DNA of 64,000 bases from the NCBI RefSeq assembly GCF_000971975.1, contig NZ_KQ040785.1, forward strand, positions 1 through 64,000. Reading direction: 5' to 3'. Shown here one piece after another: positions 34,856 to 43,803 of the stretch (position 1 is its first letter; each line of letters starts with the position of its first letter). Position numbers and translations under genes: made by a program. Source of the stretch: Paenibacillus algorifonticola (GTDB lineage Bacteria > Bacillota > Bacilli > Paenibacillales > Paenibacillaceae). The notes beneath the pieces are model-generated. The model saw only the letters and a program-made list of their open reading frames with translations, did not search any database and had not been told where the DNA came from.

Positions 34856-37104
34856 AGAACGGAATGGACAGATTGAACAGCTTGAAAGCATATGCCGCGT
34901 TTGAGTGGTACGGCCGAATATCGCGTATCATTATTATTTTTTCGATGATCAATTCGATTGCGGTTTTTGAAAACTACTGGTGGGAATCTACGTTTATTTC
35001 CATTTATATGGCGCTGCTGCTTGCAGGCGCAGTTGACGTCTTGCTTCCTGCGATGAGGCGCAGGCTGCGGGTGCCGCTCCAGCTGCTATTGGTTGTGGTT
35101 TCAACATGGATAGTGGTAGGCGCATCTCCCAGCTTTTCCGGCTCAGAGGAAGGCTGGCGGAAAATCGCCGCTATTCTATGGAGCTTGCTGATCCAGTTCC
35201 ACCCGTATATTTGGTTTAGCTTGGCTATGCTTGCCATGTATTGGCTGTTCAGTCTCTGGACGACGTCACGCGTTCGCCTATTCGGATTTGTTGGGGCGAA
35301 TTTGCTCGTTTTGACGATTGCCGATTCGTTTACGCCTATTTGGCTGTGGGACAATGTTGCATGGGTCGTATTGCTAGGGCTCATATGGCTGGCAGCGGGG
35401 CATTTGCACCATTTTCAAAGCCACCATCCAGGGAGCTGGAAGGAGCTGCTGCATTATCCCTTGCAATTATTTATGCCTATTGCGGGGGTGCTTGCGCTGC
35501 TGATGGCGGCAGGCCTGTTTATGCCATCGATTTCGCCTGTACTGCGGGACCCGTATACGATTTGGAAAGAATCGAAGGGCGAGAAGGTCAATGTTTTTTT
35601 AGGTGAAAAAGGCTCGGACCCCGGAGGTGTAACGCTGGACACAAGCTCCGGCTACGGGCGCGATGATGACCAGCTTGGCGGCGGCTTTAACTTCGATTAT
35701 TCGCCAGTCATGACGGTTGCAAGCTCTCATCGGAGCTATTGGAGAGGCGAGACGAAATCGTTTTATACCGGCAGCGGCTGGCTGGAGCTGGATGAAGGAG
35801 CTGAGCCGAATAACGTCAATCAACTGAAAAAGGAGCAGGAGCTTTCCCTGCCTTATGATCGCAAGCTGGCAGACACGATTGAAGTGGAGCAGACGGTTAC
35901 GATGATTCGTAAAGACCATTATCCGGTTTTATTCGCTGCCGCTCCGATTAACCGAATCCACTGGATCAATGATCCGGAAGCGAATTTATCCTACCGGCTC
36001 ACCTGGGCGCCTGACGACCAGGAGCTGCGTTTTCCTTTACAAGGAAGGGGAAGGCAGCCATATCCAGAATCATACTCTGTCGTGTCCACCGTTCCAGTGC
36101 TGGATGAAGCGAAGCTTCGCAGTACGAATGCGCGCTTAGACAGCTCTAATGAACAGGATCATTATACACAGCTGCCCGATGATTTGCCTGACGAGATCAT
36201 GCTGCTTGCCGAGGATTTGACCAAAAATGCAACGAATGATTATGATCGGGCGAAAATGCTGGAATCCTACTTACGTTTGAATTTTGTATATACGAATGAG
36301 CCTGATCTTGGCAAGCTGACGGGTGAATCCGACGATTTCGTCGCCCAGTTTTTGTTTGAAATCCAGGAAGGCTATTGCGATTATTTTTCCACGGCTATGG
36401 CGGTGCTGGCCCGTTCCATCGACCTGCCTACCCGCTGGGTTAAGGGGTTTGCGCCAGGCGCATTGCCTGCCCTCGGTGCTGAAGCAGCCGATCGCTTCGA
36501 TATCGATACCTTCCTCCAGGGGGAAGGTACGTATACCGTTCGCAATTCCGATGCCCACTCTTGGGTGGAAATTTATTTTGAAGGTTATGGCTGGGTTTCC
36601 TTTGAGCCGACAGCAGGATTTTCATTTCCTTATACGATTGCCGGAGAAGATGCGGCGGCGCCTACACCGGAGGTTGAAGAGGACACGGATGAGGCGGTTA
36701 AGGCTGCAGCTGCTGAAAAAACCGACGTTTCGTACAAAGGCTTTTACATGGCAGGTATTTCCTTGCTTGTATTATCGCTCGCAGCTGGCTTGATTATGCG
36801 CCGTCAAGCGCTGAAAGCGGCATGGCTGCGATTCCGGTTCCGCTCGTATACGGCGAATGACCGCATCGTATGGGAAACGGAGCGGCTGCTCCGGGTTTGC
36901 CGGAGGAAGGGGCTAAAGCGTTCGGAGCATGAGACGCTGCGGGAAGCGGTGCAGCGCTTTGCCCAGCATCGTACAGGTATTCGCAGCGAGCTGACTGAGG
37001 TATTGAATGAATTTGAACGAGCCAAATACAGTGGCGCCGAGGCAACGCCAGAAGAGGCTGAGCAGTTCGTGCACAAAGTGAAGCAATTCATTTCGCTATT
37101 ATAA
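34852..37104 (+). CDS. Transglutaminase-like membrane protein (TgpA type, DUF4129 tail)
   Basis: A 750-residue membrane protein with about six or seven N-terminal helices, an extracytoplasmic transglutaminase/cysteine-protease-like core and a further helix near residue 635 (FYMAGISLLVLSLAAGLIM) before a cytoplasmic DUF4129 tail. The catalytic triad is readable: Cys in EGYCDYFSTAM, His in SDAHSWVEIYF and Asp/Glu in WVSFEPTAG. Its start overlaps the DUF58 gene (ATGA). Such proteins stand with MoxR and DUF58 and may modify envelope proteins; the substrate is unknown. Confidence 0.93.
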   Translation: MKNGMDRLNSLKAYAAFEWYGRISRIIIIFSMINSIAVFENYWWESTFISIYMALLLAGAVDVLLPAMRRRLRVPLQLLLVVVSTWIVVGASPSFSGSEEGWRKIAAILWSLLIQFHPYIWFSLAMLAMYWLFSLWTTSRVRLFGFVGANLLVLTIADSFTPIWLWDNVAWVVLLGLIWLAAGHLHHFQSHHPGSWKELLHYPLQLFMPIAGVLALLMAAGLFMPSISPVLRDPYTIWKESKGEKVNVFLGEKGSDPGGVTLDTSSGYGRDDDQLGGGFNFDYSPVMTVASSHRSYWRGETKSFYTGSGWLELDEGAEPNNVNQLKKEQELSLPYDRKLADTIEVEQTVTMIRKDHYPVLFAAAPINRIHWINDPEANLSYRLTWAPDDQELRFPLQGRGRQPYPESYSVVSTVPVLDEAKLRSTNARLDSSNEQDHYTQLPDDLPDEIMLLAEDLTKNATNDYDRAKMLESYLRLNFVYTNEPDLGKLTGESDDFVAQFLFEIQEGYCDYFSTAMAVLARSIDLPTRWVKGFAPGALPALGAEAADRFDIDTFLQGEGTYTVRNSDAHSWVEIYFEGYGWVSFEPTAGFSFPYTIAGEDAAAPTPEVEEDTDEAVKAAAAEKTDVSYKGFYMAGISLLVLSLAAGLIMRRQALKAAWLRFRFRSYTANDRIVWETERLLRVCRRKGLKRSEHETLREAVQRFAQHRTGIRSELTEVLNEFERAKYSGAEATPEEAEQFVHKVKQFISLL

Positions 37105-37148
37105 TGGATAGCATTTATACGACTATATATAGAAGGAAAAATTCAGCT

Positions 37149-37186
37149 TGCCGCTGTCTGCACAATGGACGGCGGTATTTTTTTGC
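37149..37186 (+). terminator. Hairpin terminator after transglutaminase gene
   Basis: GCCGCTGTC pairs with GACGGCGGT around TGCACAATG, followed by a run of T. Confidence 0.7.
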
Positions 37187-37212
37187 AACAAAATCGTTTT
37201 TTATGTTATAGT
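37183..37212 (+). promoter_or_regulatory. Promoter candidate for yqeG operon
   Basis: TTGCAA (37183-37188) and TATAGT (37207-37212) are 18 bases apart, 42 bases ahead of the yqeG start. It overlaps the T run of the preceding terminator. Confidence 0.5.
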
Positions 37213-37253
37213 TTCGTAAGATAGCAGGAGAAAAGCAAAGGGGTTTAACGCTT

Positions 37254-37778
37254 ATGTTCAAGAGACTGTTGCCACATATGCGTGTGGATACGGTTTATGA
37301 TATTCAATTAGATGAGCTGCATAAGAAGGGAATTCGCGGCATTATTACGGATCTGGATAATACGCTTGTAGGAGCGCGGGTGCCGCTTGCAACGCCCGAA
37401 CTGGTCAAATGGCTGGACGATGTCCGTGAGCGCGGCTTTAAAGTCGTTATCGTATCGAATAATAATGTAACCAGAGTGTCCAAATTTGCAATGCCTTTGA
37501 ACATTCCGTTTATTCATGCTGCGCGCAAGCCGGCTAACACGTCGTTTCGCAAAGGGCTTAAGGTATTAGAGCTGAAAGCGGAAGAGACGGTAGTCATCGG
37601 CGATCAGATGCTGACGGATGTGCTTGGCGGCAATCGAATGGGATTATATACGATTCTTGTAGCGCCAATTGCTCCTGCTGATGAAGGAATCATGACCCGG
37701 GTCAACCGCCGAATTGAGCGTATCGCCATATCGAGCCTTGGCAAAAACGGGTTATGGAATGAGGGGGAGAAGAAGTGA
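37254..37778 (+). CDS. yqeG: YqeG, HAD-superfamily phosphatase (subfamily IIIA)
   Basis: A 174-residue HAD phosphatase with the nucleophile motif GIITDLDNTLVG, motif II VIVSNNN and motif III VIGDQMLTDVLGGNRMG. The family is conserved at the head of the yqeG-to-yqeM block in Bacillales; the physiological substrate is not settled. Its stop codon overlaps the GTG start of yqeH. AAAGGGG precedes the ATG. Confidence 0.95.
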   Translation: MFKRLLPHMRVDTVYDIQLDELHKKGIRGIITDLDNTLVGARVPLATPELVKWLDDVRERGFKVVIVSNNNVTRVSKFAMPLNIPFIHAARKPANTSFRKGLKVLELKAEETVVIGDQMLTDVLGGNRMGLYTILVAPIAPADEGIMTRVNRRIERIAISSLGKNGLWNEGEKK

Positions 37779-38902
37779 AGGAAGAGCAGCTTAGTCTGGC
37801 AGCACAGTCCTGTGCGGGCTGTGGCGTAAAACTGCAAACGGAAAATGCAGAGCTTCCTGGCTTTGTGCCAGAGCAGGCAGTAGTAAGGGAGCCGGCCATA
37901 TGCCAGCGTTGTTTCCGTATTCGCAATTATAATGAAGCATCGTCCGTGACGGTGGACCAAAATGAGTTTCTGAAGCTGCTGAGCAGCGTGGCAACAACCG
38001 ACAGCCTCGTTGTGCATATTGTCGATTTGTATGATTTTGAGGGCAGCCTGATTTCGGGCTTGCAGCGCTTTGTTGGCAACAATCCCGTGCTGCTGGTCGT
38101 CAACAAAGTCGATTTGCTGCCAAAATCAATGAACCTGAACCGCCTCCGCAACTGGGTGCAGCAGCAGGCGAAGAGCGAAGGGCTGCGTACGCTGGATATC
38201 GTGCTGTGCAGCGCGAAGCGCAACATTGGTTTCGAGCATGTCATTGAGGCGCTTGATCGTCACCGTAAAGGGCGCGATGTGTATGTGGTCGGCGCAACAA
38301 ACGTTGGCAAATCTACGCTGATTAATCGCCTGATTAAAGATTACAGCGATTTGGAGCGCGAGCTGACAACGTCCCGCTATCCGGGGACGACGCTTGATGC
38401 TGTACACATTCCGCTTGATGATGACAAGTTCATCATCGATACGCCAGGCATCGTCTATCCGACGCGGATGACGGAAATTGTGCCGCGCGGATTTCTGCAG
38501 TCGCTGCTGCCGGACAAGCCGATTAAGCCGCTTGTTTATCAGCTCAATGACCAGCAGACGCTGTTTATCGGCAGTCTGGTCCGTTTTGATTTTGTAGAGG
38601 GTGAACGCCAATCGTTTACGCTATACATTTCTAATGCGCTGAATGTGCACCGGACGAAGATGGAGCGCGCGGATGCGCTTTATGAGGACCACCAGGGCGA
38701 GCTGCTCGGTGGACCGTCTCGCGAAGAGCTAGCGGAAATGCCGGCGTGGACGCGTCACTCGCTGCGCGTGCCGCGGGGAGCGAAGAAGGATGTATTCATC
38801 TCTGGCCTAGGCTGGATTCAGGTGAACGGCGAGGCAGGCGCCTTGCTCGATCTGTATGCTCCGAAAGGCATTAAGGTGCTGCTAAGGGATTCATTGATTT
38901 AA
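37775..38902 (+). CDS. yqeH: YqeH, circularly permuted GTPase for 30S ribosome assembly
   Basis: A 375-residue ribosome biogenesis GTPase. An N-terminal zinc finger (CAGCGVKLQ and CQRCFR) precedes a permuted GTPase domain: NKVDLLPK (G4) comes before the P-loop GATNVGKSTLIN (G1) and IDTPGIVYP (G3). The GTG start overlaps the yqeG stop. YqeH is needed for small-subunit maturation and 16S rRNA accumulation in Bacillus subtilis. Confidence 0.97.
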   Translation: MKEEQLSLAAQSCAGCGVKLQTENAELPGFVPEQAVVREPAICQRCFRIRNYNEASSVTVDQNEFLKLLSSVATTDSLVVHIVDLYDFEGSLISGLQRFVGNNPVLLVVNKVDLLPKSMNLNRLRNWVQQQAKSEGLRTLDIVLCSAKRNIGFEHVIEALDRHRKGRDVYVVGATNVGKSTLINRLIKDYSDLERELTTSRYPGTTLDAVHIPLDDDKFIIDTPGIVYPTRMTEIVPRGFLQSLLPDKPIKPLVYQLNDQQTLFIGSLVRFDFVEGERQSFTLYISNALNVHRTKMERADALYEDHQGELLGGPSREELAEMPAWTRHSLRVPRGAKKDVFISGLGWIQVNGEAGALLDLYAPKGIKVLLRDSLI

Positions 38903-38972
38903 CGTCTATGAGGAGAAAAGCTCGTCATTACGCTTTACACTTCATAGGCAGCTGAGAGGGGCATTGGCGGAA

Positions 38973-39851
38973 ATGAGTGCGGGAGAAATCCATACAGCTA
39001 TGCAGCGCATAGACAGCCATACGGTGCTTTACGGTGTAATTGGTGACCCCATTCATCATTCCAAGTCGCCTATTATGCTGAATCGCGCTTTTCAAGAAAC
39101 GGGTATTAACGGCGTATATCTGGCTTTCCATATTACGGCGGACAAGCTGTCCTCTTTCGTTAGCGGCGTTCGGGCGATGGGTATTCGGGGAGTGAATGTG
39201 ACGATTCCTCATAAATTGGATATGATGAAGGAAATGGATGAAATCGACGAAAGCGCGCGAGCGGTAGGGGCGATGAACACCATTGTCAATGATAACGGAC
39301 ACCTGATTGGTTACAATACAGATGGCATCGGCTATGTACGTTCCCTCAAGGAAGAGGCGGAGCCGGAGCTTGCCGGGAAAAAGATTGTCGTTATCGGCGC
39401 AGGCGGAGCTGCGCGCGGCATTGTTTATGCGCTGACAGGCGAGCAGCCGGAGCGCATTACAATCGCGAACCGCTCGCTCGGCAAGGCCGAGGAACTGGCT
39501 GCAGCGCTGCGCCACCGCGCAGATATCGCAGCGGTTACGAATGACGAGCTGCAAAGCGTATGCGCGGACGCTGATGTCGTGATAAATACAACATCTTTGG
39601 GCATGTATCCGAATGTGGGCGAAAGTCCGCTTGATGCTTCGTGGCTGAAAGCGGGCGCCGTTGCCAGTGATTTAATATACAATCCGCTGCAAACGAAGTT
39701 TTTGCAGGAAGCTGCGCTTCATGGCTGCCGGACGCATGGCGGTCTGGGTATGTTTATTTATCAAGGGGCATATGCATTCGAATATTGGACAGGGCAGCCC
39801 GCGCCTGTTCAAGCGATGCGCGAAACGGTACTGGCTGCCCTTCAGGATTAG
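38973..39851 (+). CDS. aroE: Shikimate dehydrogenase
   Basis: A 292-residue NADP-dependent shikimate dehydrogenase, which reduces 3-dehydroshikimate in aromatic amino acid synthesis. Substrate-binding YGVIGDPIHHSKSPIMLN, catalytic Lys in NVTIPHK, NTDGIGYVRSL and the Rossmann motif VVIGAGGAARGI are present. GAGAGGGG sits 11 bases before ATG 38973; a TTG at 38964 is in frame but too close to that site. In Bacillus subtilis the gene at this place is called aroD. Confidence 0.95.
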   Translation: MSAGEIHTAMQRIDSHTVLYGVIGDPIHHSKSPIMLNRAFQETGINGVYLAFHITADKLSSFVSGVRAMGIRGVNVTIPHKLDMMKEMDEIDESARAVGAMNTIVNDNGHLIGYNTDGIGYVRSLKEEAEPELAGKKIVVIGAGGAARGIVYALTGEQPERITIANRSLGKAEELAAALRHRADIAAVTNDELQSVCADADVVINTTSLGMYPNVGESPLDASWLKAGAVASDLIYNPLQTKFLQEAALHGCRTHGGLGMFIYQGAYAFEYWTGQPAPVQAMRETVLAALQD

Positions 39852-39894
39852 CAACATTTTTCTTATCACTATTTGAAAGAAGGAACATAGAGCG

Positions 39895-40209
39895 ATGCTT
39901 ACAGGGAAACAAAAACGTTATTTGCGCGCGATGGCGCATCATTTACAGCCGATTTTTCAAGTCGGCAAAGGTGGAACGAATGACCATCTTATTCGTCATA
40001 TTAATGAGTCGATTGAGCTTCGCGAGCTGATCAAGCTGTCCGTGCTGAACAACTGCATGGACGATCCGAAGGAAATCGGAGTCGAGGTAGCGGCAGCGGC
40101 TAAAGCCGAGCTGGTACAGGTTATCGGCAAAACGATTGTGCTTTACAAACGCGCATCGGAAGAGAAAAACCGCAAAATCGAATTGCCAGCTGTCAAAGCG
40201 GGACGCTAA
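39895..40209 (+). CDS. yhbY: YhbY-family RNA-binding protein (CRM domain)
   Basis: A 104-residue YhbY/YqeI protein, a single CRM domain that associates with pre-50S ribosomal particles. The start LTGKQKRYLRAMAHHLQPIF followed by QVGKGG is diagnostic. It stands 43 bases after aroE, its normal neighbour. Confidence 0.95.
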   Translation: MLTGKQKRYLRAMAHHLQPIFQVGKGGTNDHLIRHINESIELRELIKLSVLNNCMDDPKEIGVEVAAAAKAELVQVIGKTIVLYKRASEEKNRKIELPAVKAGR

Positions 40210-40310
40210 GGGCTTGCGATGAAATGAGTTCTTGCTGGCAAAGTATTTAGCGGAAGTTATTTCGTTGTAATGACTAAGCGGGAAATCTACGGACAAGGAG
40301 GACTGCGGCT

Positions 40311-40913
40311 ATGCGTAAAATCGGCATTATGGGCGGAACGTTTGACCCCATCCATCTCGGACATCTCATTGCCGCAGAAACAGCGCGCACAAGCTGCGGG
40401 CTGGATGAGGTGTGGTTTATTCCCTCGTTTTTGCCTCCGCTAAAAAGCCATGAGCCTGGCGAGCACAGCGAGCTGCGGCTGCAGATGGTGCAGGAAGCTA
40501 TAGAAGGCAATCCGCATTTCCGTGCACTGGATATTGAGCTTGCAAGAGGCGGGCTCAGTTATTCAATTGATACGGTTCTGGAGCTGAGGCATTTGCATCC
40601 GCATGATTCCTTCTCCTATATTATTGGAGCTGACCGGGTCAATGATTTGCCTGGCTGGCACCGAATCGAGGAGCTGGCGGAGCGGGTTGCTTTTATCGGG
40701 CTCAATCGGGAAGGCACGGAGATGGCAGGCGGCGAGCTGCCGGACGATCTGCGTCAGCGGCTGACGTTTGTGAGCATGCCGCCAATCGGCATTTCATCTA
40801 CGGCGATTCGCGAAGCGATTCAAGCTGGCGGCAGCTTCCGCTATCTCGTACCGGAAGCTGTGTTTCATTTTATTACGAGGAGGGGCCTTTATGGAGCGCG
40901 ATCAAATGATTGA
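40311..40913 (+). CDS. nadD: Nicotinate-nucleotide adenylyltransferase
   Basis: A 200-residue NadD, which transfers AMP from ATP to nicotinate mononucleotide in NAD synthesis. The nucleotidyltransferase motif GGTFDPIHLGHL (HxGH) and the ISSTAIREAI block are visible. AAGGAGG precedes the ATG. The last 23 bases overlap yqeK. Confidence 0.97.
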   Translation: MRKIGIMGGTFDPIHLGHLIAAETARTSCGLDEVWFIPSFLPPLKSHEPGEHSELRLQMVQEAIEGNPHFRALDIELARGGLSYSIDTVLELRHLHPHDSFSYIIGADRVNDLPGWHRIEELAERVAFIGLNREGTEMAGGELPDDLRQRLTFVSMPPIGISSTAIREAIQAGGSFRYLVPEAVFHFITRRGLYGARSND

Positions 40914-41463
40914 GTCGGTGAAAGCGCAAATGCCCGAGAAACGCTGGAAGCATACCGAAGGCGTGATGGCAACGGCGGTTCAGCTGGCGGTAAGGTTCGG
41001 GGAAAACCCGGAGCAGGCTGAGCTGGCGGCGATTTTGCATGATGTGGCGAAATATTGGCCAGTCGACCGCATGGAGAAGGTGCTGCGCGATCAGAAGCTG
41101 GCGCCCGAATTGCTTGCTCAGGATAAAAATTTATGGCATGCCGAAGTGGGTGCCTGGGTGGCGGAGCATGAATATGGCGTGACAGATGCGCTAGTGCTGG
41201 ATGCCATTCGCTTCCATACTTCGGGTCGCCTTGCGATGACGCGGCTGGACAAGGTTGTTTGTCTGGCGGATTATATGGAGCCTGGGCGCGATTTTCCGGG
41301 TGTCGACGACATTCGCAGGCTGAGCAAGGATAGCTTGGAGCAGGCGCTGCTTGCGGGCTTTGATTCGACGATCCTGCTGCTGCTCAAAAAAGGCAAGGCC
41401 ATTTTTCCACTGACAATAGAAGCACGTAATGGTTTAATAGAAGAGTTAAAAACAGGAGGCTGA
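40891..41463 (+). CDS. yqeK: YqeK, HD-domain phosphohydrolase (Ap4A hydrolase type)
   Basis: A 190-residue HD-superfamily protein of the YqeK family, shown elsewhere to split diadenosine tetraphosphate symmetrically. Metal ligands appear as the His of RWKHTEGV, LHDVAKYWP and RFHTSGRLAM. The ATG lies inside the end of nadD with GAGGAGGGG in front, so translation is coupled. Confidence 0.94.
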   Translation: MERDQMIESVKAQMPEKRWKHTEGVMATAVQLAVRFGENPEQAELAAILHDVAKYWPVDRMEKVLRDQKLAPELLAQDKNLWHAEVGAWVAEHEYGVTDALVLDAIRFHTSGRLAMTRLDKVVCLADYMEPGRDFPGVDDIRRLSKDSLEQALLAGFDSTILLLLKKGKAIFPLTIEARNGLIEELKTGG

Positions 41464-41466
41464 GTT

Positions 41467-41814
41467 ATGACGGTACATTCGGAGGAGCTTCTGCAAGCAA
41501 CGGTTGCTGCAGCGGAAGATAAGAAGGCTATGCGTATTGTAGCTTTGAATTTGCAGGAAATTTCCCTGGTAGCAGATTATTTCGTAATCTGCTCGGGTAA
41601 TTCGGATACACAGGTACAGGCGATTGTGACGGAAATCCGTAAATCGGCGGAGCTGCGCGGCGTTCGCGTACGCGGCATTGAAGGAATGGATTCCGCACGC
41701 TGGGTGCTGATTGACCTTGGCGACGTAGTCGTTCACGTATTCCACCGCGACGAGCGTGACTATTATAACATTGAAAAGCTGTGGTCTGACGCTAAAGTTG
41801 TGGAGTTCGCATGA
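41467..41814 (+). CDS. rsfS: Ribosome silencing factor
   Basis: A 115-residue RsfS (YqeL), which binds ribosomal protein L14 and blocks subunit joining when nutrients run low. The signatures VADYFVICSGNSDTQVQAI, WVLIDLGDVVVHVF and YYNIEKLW are complete. AGGAGG lies ahead of the ATG. It overlaps the next gene by four bases (ATGA). Confidence 0.97.
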   Translation: MTVHSEELLQATVAAAEDKKAMRIVALNLQEISLVADYFVICSGNSDTQVQAIVTEIRKSAELRGVRVRGIEGMDSARWVLIDLGDVVVHVFHRDERDYYNIEKLWSDAKVVEFA

Positions 41815-42773
41815 GCTTGATTGCCGGTACGACAATAAAGTTAAGGGTGGCACGCGAAGTGTCGCCCTACGGCTATTTTTTGACCGATGGCGAATCCGAG
41901 GTGCTGATGCATTATACGGAGCTGGTCGGCAGCAAGCCCAAAGTTAATAATGAGGTTGAAGTATTTATTTTCTTCGATACCGAGGATCGGCTGGCCGCGA
42001 CGATGAAGCGTCCACTGGTGAAGCTCGGCGAGATGGCGCGCCTTAAGGTGGCGGATGTGCATCCGCGGCTGGGCTGCTTCCTCGAAATTGGTCTTGGCCG
42101 TCAACTGCTGCTTCCGCTTTCGGAGCTGCCGGAAAATATCGATTATCGTCCGCTGCCAGGCGATGAGGTTCACATTGTGCTGGGCCATGACAAAAGCGGC
42201 AGGCTTATCGCCCGGCTGGCAGGCGAGGATGAGCTTGGGCCGCTCGTATTTGCGGCACCAGATTCTTGGCGCAACCAGTGGATCGAAGGCTGGGTAACGA
42301 AGTCGCTGCAAATGGGCTCGTTCGTCCTGATTGACGGCGGAGTTGTCGGCTTTGGCGCATACGGACTTATTCCGGCACCGGATCGCCTGCGTCCGCTTCG
42401 TCTTGGCGAGCGGGTATCGGCGCGTATTACCTTTATCCGCGAGGATGGACGGGTGAACCTGTCGATGGGGCAGCAGAAGGAAGTGGGGCGTCTGGAGGAT
42501 GCCGACCGTCTGCTAGCATTTTTGAAGGAGCGCCCGGGCGGTGGCATGCCTTATTCCGATGAGACGGAAGCGGGCATCATTAAGCAAAAATTTGGCATTA
42601 GCAAATCGGCATTTAAACGTGCGATCGGCAAGCTGATGCGCGAGCGTCTTATTACCCAGAAGGGCAGCTGGACCTATCTAGTGGAAGCGACTGGAGACAG
42701 CGAAGCAACAGGCAATGCTGCTAAGTCGAACAATGGCGAAGCTTCTGCTTCCGAAGGCTCATCTGAGGATTAA
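41811..42773 (+). CDS. cvfB: S1-domain RNA-binding protein, CvfB/YitL type
   Basis: A 320-residue CvfB-like protein with tandem S1-like domains (VSPYGYFLTDGESEVLMHYTE near the start; VTKSLQMGSFVLIDGGVVGFG around residue 160) and a C-terminal winged helix (GGMPYSDETEAGIIKQKFG). It ends in an acidic Ser/Ala/Asn-rich tail. CvfB influences virulence gene expression in Staphylococcus; its direct role is RNA binding. It lies between rsfS and yqeM, coupled to rsfS by ATGA. Confidence 0.92.
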   Translation: MSLIAGTTIKLRVAREVSPYGYFLTDGESEVLMHYTELVGSKPKVNNEVEVFIFFDTEDRLAATMKRPLVKLGEMARLKVADVHPRLGCFLEIGLGRQLLLPLSELPENIDYRPLPGDEVHIVLGHDKSGRLIARLAGEDELGPLVFAAPDSWRNQWIEGWVTKSLQMGSFVLIDGGVVGFGAYGLIPAPDRLRPLRLGERVSARITFIREDGRVNLSMGQQKEVGRLEDADRLLAFLKERPGGGMPYSDETEAGIIKQKFGISKSAFKRAIGKLMRERLITQKGSWTYLVEATGDSEATGNAAKSNNGEASASEGSSED

Positions 42774-42787
42774 GGAGGACTTTCTAG

Positions 42788-43555
42788 GTGGAGTCATATG
42801 GCGAGTTCGCTGCAGTATACGATGAGCTAATGAGCGACATGCCTTACGAGGATTGGCTCTGGTTCACAGAGCAATGCTGGGAGCGTTATGGCAAGCCTGG
42901 TGTTATTGCCGATCTTGGCTGTGGGACAGGCTCCATCGCGATACCGCTTGCGTTGACCGGTATGCAAGTTTATGGCATCGATTTGTCTGAGGATATGCTG
43001 ACTGTGGCACGCAGCAAATGGGACGAGGCGCTTTCTGCCGCCCATGGCGTACGTACAGGCTCAGCAATCTGGCTGCAGCAGGATATGAGGGAATTAGAAC
43101 TGGGCGCGCCTGTGGACGCGGTTATTTCCTTCTGCGACTGCGTCAATTACTTGACGGAGGAAGCGGATGTGATCGCCGCTTTCGAAGCGGTCTATGCGGC
43201 GCTTCGTCCTGGCGGCGTATTTTTGTTTGATGTGCATCCGAAGGCGCAGCTCATTCGTTATGCGGAGGAGCAGCCGTTCGTGCTGGACGAGGACAAGGCG
43301 GCCTACATTTGGACGTGCGAGCTGGACGAGGAGCGCTGTGAAATTGAGCATCATTTGACGATTTTTGCGCATGAGAGCGGAGAGCGGTTTCACCGCTTTG
43401 AAGAAATGCATGTGCAGCGGGCTTATGAGGCGGACTGGATGGCGGAGCAATTGCAAGCTGCCGGATTCAGCAAGGTCGAGCGTTTTGCCGATTTCAAGCT
43501 GGAGCCCCAGAACGAGAGCTCAGAGCGGCTGTTTTTTGCAGCGGTAAAATCATGA
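42788..43555 (+). CDS. yqeM: YqeM, SAM-dependent class I methyltransferase
   Basis: A 255-residue class I methyltransferase. The SAM-binding motif is VIADLGCGTGSIAIPLAL, followed by VYGIDLSEDML and the acidic ISFCDCVNYL. YqeM ends the block in Bacillus subtilis too; its substrate is not established. AAGGAGG precedes the GTG start. A terminator follows at 43577. Confidence 0.93.
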   Translation: MESYGEFAAVYDELMSDMPYEDWLWFTEQCWERYGKPGVIADLGCGTGSIAIPLALTGMQVYGIDLSEDMLTVARSKWDEALSAAHGVRTGSAIWLQQDMRELELGAPVDAVISFCDCVNYLTEEADVIAAFEAVYAALRPGGVFLFDVHPKAQLIRYAEEQPFVLDEDKAAYIWTCELDEERCEIEHHLTIFAHESGERFHRFEEMHVQRAYEADWMAEQLQAAGFSKVERFADFKLEPQNESSERLFFAAVKS

Positions 43556-43576
43556 ACCGGCGTTTCGCCTGAACGC

Positions 43577-43637
43577 CAAAAGGCTTGTGCAGCCGTTATG
43601 CTCAACAGGAGCAGAGCGGCCGTGCAAGCCTTTTTTA
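43577..43637 (+). terminator. Hairpin terminator after yqeM
   Basis: AAAAGGCTTG...GCCG pairs with CGGCC...CAAGCCTTTT in a long imperfect stem ending in six T. It closes the yqeG-to-yqeM operon. Confidence 0.8.
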
Positions 43638-43680
43638 AATATAAGCATTTATGAGTTTTTCATAATAAATAGGGCTTCTA

Positions 43681-43739
43681 TTTCACCGCGAAACGAGCGC
43701 TGCCTTCAAAGAAGGACGGGCAACGCTCGTTTACGCTTG
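43681..43739. repeat. Dispersed hairpin repeat, third copy
   Basis: TTTCACCGCGAAACGAG at 43681 and CGTTTACGCTTG at its end are the same flanks as in the 19.6 kb array. The stem pairs 43688-43704 with 43718-43736 and its inner part (CGCTGCC/GGGCAACG) differs in sequence from the other copies but still pairs. The loop again contains TTCAAAG. It lies between the yqeM terminator and the convergent tdk gene, where nothing else is visible. Confidence 0.8.
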
Positions 43740-43803
43740 TGCCCAAATGGAACTTGCTGGAACAGGAACTGTCGCAATTTCGCTACAGTATGTTTCTCTG
43801 CAA

